This document shows positions 1-6,235 of a stretch of 9,434 nt of DNA, in pieces. Both the position numbers and the translations under genes were made by a program. The notes under the pieces were generated by a model that had not been told where the DNA came from, searched no databases, and saw only the letters and a list, made by a program, of their open reading frames with translations. Source of the DNA: Pseudomonadota bacterium (lineage in GTDB: Bacteria; Pseudomonadota; Alphaproteobacteria; Rhizobiales; Hyphomicrobiaceae); assembly GCA_023390485.1 (NCBI GenBank), contig JAEWCT010000323.1, positions 1-9,434 of the forward strand, read 5' to 3'. Numbering within the stretch: the first letter of the stretch is position 1; every line of letters begins with the position of its first letter.

Positions 1-56
1 GCGATGATGAACGGGTAATTGGCGTACAGGGGGCGGGTGTTCGTCGTGGCAATCAT
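1..56 (-). CDS. N-terminal fragment of an unidentified gene (cut by window edge)
   Basis: Minus-strand reading from an ATG at 56-54 runs open to the window edge and gives a fragment beginning MIATTNTRPLYANYPF. Nearly every codon ends in G or C, as in the neighbouring real genes, whereas the opposite-strand frame over the same bases (open to a TGA at 99-101) has mixed third positions. An in-frame ATG at 83-81 would add nine residues (MHRRDIEID). The Shine-Dalgarno match is weak for both starts, and a stop lies in frame further upstream near 133. A candidate promoter with correct orientation lies about 90 bases upstream. The gene points the same way as the polysaccharide genes, so it may belong to the same locus, but 18 residues are too few to name a family. 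Function unknown. Confidence 0.45.
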   Translation of the reverse strand, partial: MIATTNTRPLYANYPFII

Positions 57-141
57 ATCTATCTCGATGTCTCGACGATGCATATGACGTCTAACGTCTG
101 ATACGTTTCCGGATCCCAAGACATCGCCAACTTAAGGTCCT

Positions 142-169
142 ATTGTAACAAGAATGAAACGCAGGTTAA
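142..169 (-). promoter_or_regulatory. Candidate sigma-70-type promoter for the left-edge gene
   Basis: On the minus strand TTAACC (plus 164-169, four of six matches to TTGACA) is followed after 16 bases by TACAAT (plus 142-147, five of six matches to TATAAT). Transcription would start near 135, leaving a leader of roughly 50-80 bases before the truncated gene at 56 or 83. It lies in a non-coding gap, which supports it. The call rests on matches to the general consensus only. Confidence 0.4.
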
Positions 170-299
170 GCGCGGTATTCCTGGGCAATGCCGGCGATGG
201 CTGCCCCACTTTGCGGCTCGTTCCATTACATAGGCTATTCGCCAGGACGTCGCCCCAGTAAAAGCACAAAAACGTAAATAATGGTTCCGCTGAGACTCC

Positions 300-318
300 A
301 ATTGGCTGATTGCCAATT
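300..318. repeat. Perfect inverted repeat AATTGGC-N5-GCCAATT
   Basis: Arms 300-306 and 312-318 are perfect 7-base complements around a five-base centre (TGATT). There is no T-tract on either side, so a terminator is unlikely. It lies about 130 bases upstream of the candidate -35 element of the left-edge gene. A regulator binding site is possible but nothing identifies the protein. Confidence 0.3.
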
Positions 319-451
319 CGTCAGTCAGTATCAACGCGGCTGATCGAATTCACCGGCGCAAATCGATTACTCTGGCGATGGGTCTGCGGCTTCGCGTGTA
401 CAGACAATCATTGCGACGGACTGCTCACAATTTGGGCAAATGACGGCGGTG

Positions 452-1660
452 TCAGCTCCGGTCTGTTCTCACCCAGGTCGTGGCGCGGTTACCTGCAATA
501 ATGCGAACGTACTGAACCAGCTTCGAGTAAACGTAAGGAACGATCGACAGCAGCGATCTTGGCGGCAATGCTTCACGTCCATAACGAGCCCAGGCGATGA
601 CGATGCTCAGCGCCAATCCGGCAATGGCTGCGCAGCTGATATAGAAAGGAACGATTGACAGGCCCAAGACCGCTCCCGATGCCGTAATCGCGAAAACCGC
701 CGATAATAATAGAACGAGCAGAAAAATGGGCGGCACGGCCAAGTCCAGGGCCATCGCCATCAATCGCAAATCGCGGCTCGCAAATGCCGACGACAAAACA
801 CGCGGAACAGTAGAGAAAATCAGCTCCCTATGGCCCTGCTCCCAGCGCTGCTGTTGCGTATTGCGTCCGTGTGCAGAGGAAGCAAAGCAGCTTGTTACGA
901 CCGCGGACGGGCAAAATAGCGGCAAGTGGCCTTTCAAAGCGAGGTCGAGTCCAAGCTTCAGGTCCTCGGTCAGCGCCCCGGTTGCGAGATTGGCCGCGTT
1001 CAAGGTGCTCCACGGAAATGTCATTCCCGTGCCGACCAGCTGACAAGGGAGACCGAGGTTCGCGAGGCCGAGTGGACGCACCCAGTTCTTCAAGCGCCAC
1101 GTGAATTCCGATACCTGCTCGTTGACGGATGAACCATCCGGCGCATGCATCAGATAAAGGGCCTGAATTGGCCGTCCGGTCGCGGATGCACGTTCAGCCA
1201 GAGTATCGATGGCGCCATTTTCCAGGCGGCAGTCCGCATCGACTATAATCACGACCTCGGGTGGCGTTTCCGAGAGATGCCGAATTCCATAGTCAAGAGC
1301 GTGACCTTTTCCGCGGTTTTGTTCATCTCGGCGTTCGATGACTTCCGCTCCTGCTGAACGGGCAACCTCCGCGGTATCGTCTGAACAATTATCTGCGACC
1401 ACCAGCAGGCGATCGCGCGGGCCGATCTCAGTCAAAATGTCAGTCAATGTCGGAAGGATGCTCACGCTCTCATTGTGAGCGGGAACGAGTACAGCCAGAG
1501 ATGGCCTATTGGAATTGGGCTTGCGCTCCGAATTTCTTTTCGAAAGCGCTGCCAAAACTTCGATTAGAAGAACGAGAACGGGAATGCTTACGAGTAACGC
1601 AATCGCGCCCAGGGCTCCCGAAACGAATGCAGCGGCGACAGACATTTCGTGGGAAACCAT
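452..1660 (-). CDS. Membrane-anchored glycosyltransferase family 2 (BcsA/polysaccharide-synthase type)
   Basis: This 402-residue protein is a GT-A fold inverting glycosyltransferase expected to add sugars from a nucleotide-sugar donor on the cytoplasmic face of the inner membrane during exopolysaccharide or O-chain synthesis. A hydrophobic segment at about residues 7-38 is followed by the catalytic domain: the LVPAHNES start (58-65), ADNCSDDT (89-96), the metal-binding DAD at 141-143, TED (231-233) holding the presumed catalytic base, and QQQRW (269-273), the QxxRW signature of processive synthases. Two or three membrane segments follow (about 305-330 and 335-357), with a basic tail. The ATG at 1660 is the first start. 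Codon 6 (MSVAAAF) is an alternative, and neither has a strong ribosome site. It lies 130 bases after the GT26 gene on the same strand, consistent with one operon. The sugar specificity cannot be read from the sequence. Confidence 0.9.
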   Translation of the reverse strand: MVSHEMSVAAAFVSGALGAIALLVSIPVLVLLIEVLAALSKRNSERKPNSNRPSLAVLVPAHNESVSILPTLTDILTEIGPRDRLLVVADNCSDDTAEVARSAGAEVIERRDEQNRGKGHALDYGIRHLSETPPEVVIIVDADCRLENGAIDTLAERASATGRPIQALYLMHAPDGSSVNEQVSEFTWRLKNWVRPLGLANLGLPCQLVGTGMTFPWSTLNAANLATGALTEDLKLGLDLALKGHLPLFCPSAVVTSCFASSAHGRNTQQQRWEQGHRELIFSTVPRVLSSAFASRDLRLMAMALDLAVPPIFLLVLLLSAVFAITASGAVLGLSIVPFYISCAAIAGLALSIVIAWARYGREALPPRSLLSIVPYVYSKLVQYVRIIAGNRATTWVRTDRS

Positions 1661-1790
1661 CAGAAGCTATTCATCTCAATGCGGTATTCGCCAACGCACC
1701 CCTCATACGCCCTCAAACACCGAGAAAAAGTACGATAGCCGCCTTCAGTGTACAAATTATGATCGGAAATCCTAGCGCAACATTCCGCGC

Positions 1791-2543
1791 TCACGAGCGA
1801 AATCGCGGATTCATCATTTGCGCGACGACCAAGCCGAATATTTTCGGGCATTTAACCAGGTATCGCTTCGCGAGACGTTTGGGATCCGACAAGAGGCGAT
1901 GCAACCACTCGAGGCCCGAATTCTGAATCCAGAGCGGCGCACGCTGCTGTTTTCCAGTAAGAAAATCAATCGACGCCCCAATACAAAGAGCCACTCCCCT
2001 CGCTTCGGGGTATTCGAGGAGCCGGTGCGCCAAGATTTCTTGTTGTGGCGATCCAACGGCCAGGAAGGTGATGTCCGCGTTCGCATCCAAAATGAACGCG
2101 ATGCACTTCTGGACCTCGATATCGGACTTAATAAATCCCATCGGCGGCGTATAGGACGCGATTTCAAGGCCGGGAAAGCGGCGGCCGAGGATTGCGCAGT
2201 CGTCGGCGCTCGGCCCGATGATTCCGACTTTCAGCCCGAGACCCGAGGCCCGTTCCAAAAGGCGGGCGGTGAGATCGCTGCCGGTTACGACATCGAGCTT
2301 CGAACCGCATAAATGAGCCAATTTTTTCAGCACACGACTGTCGCAATAAATGCGCCATGCGGCGGCGTATTTGGCTTTGAGTGCGTCGCCCTGCTCGTAA
2401 ATCTCGACGACGTGCTGCACGTTGGGGGTGACGACGTATCTGAACGGCTGTCCAATTGCACCCAATATGTCGTCGATTGCTGTTTCCGTCGAACCGCCGT
2501 TGAATTTCAGGCCGAGAAAATCAGCTATATTGGACGCCGTCAT
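1791..2543 (-). CDS. WecG/TagA/CpsF family (GT26) glycosyltransferase
   Basis: This protein of about 250 residues belongs to glycosyltransferase family 26, whose members (WecG, TagA, CpsF) add a sugar such as N-acetylmannosaminuronic acid or N-acetylmannosamine to a polyprenyl-linked intermediate at the inner membrane. Visible family features (numbered from the GTG at 2549) are TPNVQHV (41-47), the conserved Asp in YCDSR (D70, at the place of the catalytic Asp of TagA), VTGSDL (88-93), FLAVGSPQQE (162-171) and the C-terminal GASIDFLTGKQQRAP, then SGLEWLHRL and DPKRLAKRY, the part that in the family contacts the membrane. I chose the ATG at 2543 because a G-rich run (2549-2554) sits six bases upstream as a ribosome site. 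The GTG at 2549 overlaps that run and would add only two residues. It lies about 96 bases after the acyltransferase-ACP gene and before the GT2 gene, so it probably acts on the same glycan. Donor and acceptor are unknown. Confidence 0.9.
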   Translation of the reverse strand: MTASNIADFLGLKFNGGSTETAIDDILGAIGQPFRYVVTPNVQHVVEIYEQGDALKAKYAAAWRIYCDSRVLKKLAHLCGSKLDVVTGSDLTARLLERASGLGLKVGIIGPSADDCAILGRRFPGLEIASYTPPMGFIKSDIEVQKCIAFILDANADITFLAVGSPQQEILAHRLLEYPEARGVALCIGASIDFLTGKQQRAPLWIQNSGLEWLHRLLSDPKRLAKRYLVKCPKIFGLVVAQMMNPRFRS

Positions 2544-2639
2544 TTGCACCCCCCGCGAGGCATTGCATATCTCTCGTCATGCCGCGGGAAAATGACAAGT
2601 AGGTAATGTAAAGAAGATTAGCGCGTGTCGTCGGCGCCG

Positions 2640-3440
2640 CTATGCGGGAATTCCGGCCACAACTTTATTTCGTCGAGATGCCTCAACGATCTCGGAAAGC
2701 GCTGCTATCGTAGCGGCTGAATGGAACTCATGTTCACCCACAGAGATTCCGTACGTCTCTTCAACCGCAAGCAAAAGGCGAAGCGCACCGAGCGAATCCC
2801 ACTCGGGAATCTGGTCGGGACCATCGGTCATTGCAGGCAAAGCCGAAAGACCAAGCACGCTTTGGACGAGTTGCGATAATCCGACATCGCCATCCGCCGC
2901 CGCTTCGCGCACGGCGCGCGCGGGAACTCCGCGTGCCGTTTCTCCGGCGGCAATGTAACCGGAGACCATACTGCCACTGAGAATCGTGGCGCCATCTCCG
3001 ATGGTGGTGCCCCTCAGAATCGCTACGCGCGCGCCGATCGTCACGCTACGTCCTATCGAGATAGGTCCTGTGTCGCCCGGCGCGTCGCGATCCCCCGGGC
3101 GATGAAAGTCGCTATCCATGATCTGGACATAGGGGCCAATTCGCGTGTCATCACCGATTTCAACCTTATCCAGCGCAGCGATGGCTGCGCCGTATGAAAT
3201 GTGGACACGGTCTCCCACGCGCACGGTCCCGCCGTTGATGGCAGCGATGTGGGATTGGACAGGATCGGACGAAAAATAAAAATCCTCACCGATCGTGATC
3301 TTGCCGTTGTTGATGATCGTCGGCTTGCCCTTCAGCGACGGTCTTGTGCCAATGCGATCGACGGCCCGCATCCAATGCTTGATGCGCAGGCGCTGCAGCG
3401 CATCTCCGGCGGTGGAGCGGATGTCTTTCACTTCTGCCAC
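2640..3440 (-). CDS. Hexapeptide-repeat acyltransferase fused to C-terminal acyl carrier protein
   Basis: This 266-residue two-domain protein has, at residues 40-175, the repeating I-G-D pattern of a left-handed beta-helix acyltransferase (WbbJ/LacA/NodL-like), ending in GVPARAV. It includes DSDFH (109-113), whose H113 is at the position of the usual active-site His. Residues 183-255 look like an acyl carrier protein with the phosphopantetheine site EWDSLG, modified serine S216. Hexapeptide acyltransferases form trimers and transfer acyl groups to sugar hydroxyls or amines, usually from acyl-CoA. Here the carrier is built in, so the donor is probably an acyl-ACP. The GTG start at 3440 overlaps the upstream FkbH-fusion gene by 13 bases. 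A GTG at 3431, making a four-base GTGA overlap with its stop, is an equally good start and loses three residues. Either way translation should be coupled. The inferred role is transfer of the acyl group loaded by the neighbouring FkbH enzyme to a polysaccharide sugar. Confidence 0.88.
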   Translation of the reverse strand: MAEVKDIRSTAGDALQRLRIKHWMRAVDRIGTRPSLKGKPTIINNGKITIGEDFYFSSDPVQSHIAAINGGTVRVGDRVHISYGAAIAALDKVEIGDDTRIGPYVQIMDSDFHRPGDRDAPGDTGPISIGRSVTIGARVAILRGTTIGDGATILSGSMVSGYIAAGETARGVPARAVREAAADGDVGLSQLVQSVLGLSALPAMTDGPDQIPEWDSLGALRLLLAVEETYGISVGEHEFHSAATIAALSEIVEASRRNKVVAGIPA

Positions 3441-5806
3441 TCGAGATTGACCACATCAGGCAATGCATAGGCGCGGGAATTGTCCCAGACGAATTCGCGG
3501 TCACCATCGTTCGTGAAGCCGGAATTCTGCCAGAACGTCAAACATGGCTTATTCTTCGCGGTGGGAATGTATTCGGCGACAACGCGCTTCGCCCCTCGCT
3601 CGATCGCCGCGGCCACTGCGACGTGGACGATCGTATCCTCCACGCGCCGGCCCATCACGCGGCAACTGAGGACGAAATCAACGATGTGCGCAACATCGCC
3701 TTCGAATTTGATACCGAGTAATCCGGTGAGACCTGCATCGCCCATACGGTCCGAGACGTTCACAACCCAAAACGCGTTATCGGGCTCCGCCGCCCAATCG
3801 ATCAATTCCCGCTCCGTCAACCGCCGTGTCGTCAAGTTGAGCTGGTTCGTCTTGTTCAGGAGCTGGGCGGCCCTGGTCGATGTCGCGGAACTCAGAGGTG
3901 CGATCGCTACTTTGATCTCGAGCGTCTTGAGCCACTCTTCGATCGAGCCGACTTGCTGGCGCAATGCTTCGCGTTGCGTCTCCTCGTCGTACATCCGTGT
4001 GCGCTCGGCATCTTCGCGGGTCAGGGCTGCCGCATCAAAGCAACTCAGATTGCGCAGATAACTGGCATAGAGAAATTCTTCCTTCGGCCATTCCGGGACG
4101 TAAACTTCGGGCAGTGCCTCGCGCACACGCGCGCGCTCGACCGGATTATCGTCGATGAAAACGACCGACTGGAGACCGAGGTTCAGCGACTGCGTTAGCT
4201 CAGCGACGTTTCGCGCTTTGTCGGTCCAGTTGATTTTCCAGCCGACGAAGTCCTCCTCTTTCAGAACCATGGAGGGATTGTTGCGAATAGCCTCGAGCGC
4301 GACCGATTCCTCGTTCTTGCTGACGATGCCCAGAACGACGCCCCGCTTTTTCAAATCCTTGACGGCTTTTTGGAAGTCAACGAACGCCTCTCCACTGGCA
4401 TCCATGCCACCGAGCTTCAGACCTTCCCAGCCCACGTCCCCGACAATGCCGCCCCACATCGTATCATCGAGATCGAGGATGAGCAGCTTTCGCGGACCGT
4501 TCGAAAGAGACGCGAGTGCGGCGCGCACATCGCGGGCTGCTTCCGCGAGCACGGGACGGGCGAAAGCAATCTTTCCGAGATACCAAGCCTTGGGATTGAA
4601 AGCTGCGGGACCAACAGCGGCCAGCCACCGCGAGGCGTCCAAGACATAGACGTTCGAGATGCCGGACAACCGCTGCATCAGTTGAGCGTTCATGTGCACG
4701 AGGGCGGACGACACGCCGCCTTGTCGCGTATCGAGCATGCCAAGTCCGCGCTGCCAGCTCGGCATTGTCCAGCTCGCAACGAATACGCTGCGATAGAGTG
4801 GCGCGGCCTTTTCAATCTTCGCGCAAAACGCATCGACCTCGGCCTGCAGGGCTTCATCATCAACAAGCTCGAATGCCAGAAGCTTGGCGAATGACGGAAC
4901 GGCTTTCTGTGGCTGTGTCCACACGACGGCAAAGTCGGCGGCATCGGGGGGCGGCGGCGAGAGCAGTGATTGCGTCACCTGATCGAACGGCGCAACGCGC
5001 GCGCCAACGCCGGAATGCACGTCTGAGACGCCAAGCTCATTGCTCAGCTCGTCAATCGTGAAATCGGAGATCAAATAGCCGTTGATTTTTGGCTTGCTGA
5101 CCGGATGCACAAGATCTGGAGCGATGCTGCCCGGCGCGGCCGCGGGTTGCGCAATGCTTCCGCTAGCACCTTGAACGGAGGATTTCGCATCCGTTTCGGT
5201 TTCGCCAATTCTCGAAATCGGCCGCGCCGGAATTCCTCCGGCGATGACGCCTGGGGGGATGTCACTCTCGACGATGCTCCCGGCCATGATGATGGCGCCT
5301 TTGCCAATCTTCACCCCAGGGCGCACGGTCACTCTGACCGCCAACCACGCGTCGTCACCTATTTCGACGGGTTGTGTCTGCTCCCTTGCATTGTCGACAG
5401 GCATATCCGGAAACTGGCTGTCTGCAATAATGCAGTACTGCCCGATCATGACGCGCTTGCCGATCGTGACTTTGTGGTGGGCCGATATTAAAACGCCGAA
5501 ATTGATCCAGACGTCGTCGCCAATTGAGATTTGAGCGTCTTTCCCGGCGATCAGCTCTGTCGGGACCCAGCGCGACATGATGAACACGCGGCTGCCAATT
5601 CGGATGGCGCCGCGATTTTCAACGCGTATCCGGCCTTGGATGCGCCCCCCGGCGCCCGTGACCTCGCAATTCCACAAATACCAAATCGCCCGGGCGCGTT
5701 CGAAGACCCGGATGAAGACTTTCCGGACCAGGCCGCCGATTCTCGAACTAACAACGTGCTCACGCGCGCGGCTGACGAAGGTGGCGGCGATATCTTCGTT
5801 GGTCAC
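3428..5806 (-). CDS. Hexapeptide-repeat acyltransferase-FkbH (HAD-IIIC/GNAT) fusion, probable glyceryl-ACP loading enzyme
   Basis: This 792-residue protein carries three parts. Residues 55-200 are a left-handed beta-helix acyltransferase-like domain (IGDDVWINFGVLISAHH, 95-111; GGIPARPI, 190-197). A low-complexity Ala/Pro/Ser linker (about 205-240) follows. Residues 245-792 are a full FkbH-like enzyme: N-terminal domain, HAD phosphatase core with LDLDDT (nucleophile D445, acid D447), VSKNE (S496), K530 and IDDNPVER (D552, D553), then the C-terminal GNAT-like domain (DRMGDAGLTGLLG, 686-698; LSCRVMGR, 713-720). Characterised FkbH enzymes dephosphorylate 1,3-bisphosphoglycerate and load the glyceryl group onto an ACP thiol, and the gene that overlaps this one encodes an ACP. 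The start is GTG at 5806, since an in-frame TAG lies 21 bases upstream and GAGG precedes it by about 9 bases. Usual FkbH proteins lack the beta-helix domain. That domain reads DSQFP (129-133) where the partner has DSDFH, so it may be inactive or structural. Glyceryl specificity is inferred from the family. Confidence 0.9.
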   Translation of the reverse strand: MTNEDIAATFVSRAREHVVSSRIGGLVRKVFIRVFERARAIWYLWNCEVTGAGGRIQGRIRVENRGAIRIGSRVFIMSRWVPTELIAGKDAQISIGDDVWINFGVLISAHHKVTIGKRVMIGQYCIIADSQFPDMPVDNAREQTQPVEIGDDAWLAVRVTVRPGVKIGKGAIIMAGSIVESDIPPGVIAGGIPARPISRIGETETDAKSSVQGASGSIAQPAAAPGSIAPDLVHPVSKPKINGYLISDFTIDELSNELGVSDVHSGVGARVAPFDQVTQSLLSPPPPDAADFAVVWTQPQKAVPSFAKLLAFELVDDEALQAEVDAFCAKIEKAAPLYRSVFVASWTMPSWQRGLGMLDTRQGGVSSALVHMNAQLMQRLSGISNVYVLDASRWLAAVGPAAFNPKAWYLGKIAFARPVLAEAARDVRAALASLSNGPRKLLILDLDDTMWGGIVGDVGWEGLKLGGMDASGEAFVDFQKAVKDLKKRGVVLGIVSKNEESVALEAIRNNPSMVLKEEDFVGWKINWTDKARNVAELTQSLNLGLQSVVFIDDNPVERARVREALPEVYVPEWPKEEFLYASYLRNLSCFDAAALTREDAERTRMYDEETQREALRQQVGSIEEWLKTLEIKVAIAPLSSATSTRAAQLLNKTNQLNLTTRRLTERELIDWAAEPDNAFWVVNVSDRMGDAGLTGLLGIKFEGDVAHIVDFVLSCRVMGRRVEDTIVHVAVAAAIERGAKRVVAEYIPTAKNKPCLTFWQNSGFTNDGDREFVWDNSRAYALPDVVNLEWQK

Positions 5807-6235
5807 CGGAGAGCCTCGCTGTCGCTGCTAGGCGTTGCTTCGAAAATATTTCGCATTCCGTACACGGCTCTGAGCGCATTTCCGCCGAGCATTTGACGAC
5901 CCCGATATTCGCGATCGGGGCGTCAAGCGCGTCCTAATGATTAATTCAGACAAGGGTATAAGCCTAAACTTATTGTGTGAAAGTTGACGGCAGGCGGCAG
6001 CGACGCATTGACCGGCCTCGCCCCTTGAAATGAACCGCGGATTTTTGGTGTGTATAGGCGACGACAATTCGCATTGGCCTGCTGCGGAGTGTTTGAATTG
6101 CCGCTTTTCAAGGCACGCACGCCGGAGCTTGCCAAATATGAATGCCAGCGCCTGGACCGCGAAGACCGACTTCGTCACAAATACGGCGTACACGTAGATG
6201 ACGCGGATATCCCAGCCTCAAGATGTCGGCGGATT
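5807..6235. other. Intergenic gap upstream of the FkbH operon
   Basis: This 429-base gap separates the oxidoreductase stop from the FkbH-fusion start. No convincing gene is seen. The open frames on both strands have no family resemblance or GC-ending codon pattern. An AT-rich patch at about 5936-5985 contains, on the minus strand, TATACC (plus 5955-5960), preceded at 17 bases by the poor -35 match CTTTCA. It could be the operon promoter, with a leader of roughly 145 bases, but the match is weak. A hairpin-forming repeat lies inside that leader at 5900-5920. The size of the gap and the composition shift suggest the polysaccharide operon begins here and is separate from the oxidoreductase. Confidence 0.4.
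5900..5920. repeat. Hairpin CCCCGAT-N7-ATCGGGG in the FkbH leader region
   Basis: Perfect 7-base arms (5900-5906 and 5914-5920) flank a seven-base loop, and outer GAC/GTC bases can extend the stem past a bulge. It lies about 95 bases before the GTG start of the FkbH fusion. There is no T-run on either strand, so it is not a standard terminator. It could be an RNA structure in the leader or an operator. Confidence 0.3.

Larger units (their letters stand above)
57..451. other. Intergenic gap downstream of the GT2 gene
   Basis: This 395-base stretch separates the GT2 stop codon from the left-edge gene. Both have the same orientation. It is visibly less GC-rich than the flanking genes. It holds the candidate promoter at 142-169 and a perfect inverted repeat at 300-318. 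The short open frames across it have no coding character I recognise. No hairpin followed by a T-run, as expected of an intrinsic terminator, was found after the GT2 stop. Confidence 0.5.

Noticed and set aside
382..405. GTCTG/CAGAC repeat considered as a terminator for the GT2 gene.
   Set aside because: The arms are only five bases, the loop is 14 bases, and no T-run follows on the minus strand.
5828..6193. A 121-codon minus-strand frame in the gap upstream of the FkbH fusion.
   Set aside because: The product is a patchwork of Arg/Ser/Cys-rich sequence without domain features, its codons do not show the GC-ending bias, and it ends just before the FkbH start without a coupling signal.
6030..6197. 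A 55-codon plus-strand frame (starting MNRGFLVCIGDD) in the gap before the FkbH operon.
   Set aside because: There is no ribosome site ahead of its ATG, no family resemblance, and third-position base use is unlike the real genes. It is treated as chance.
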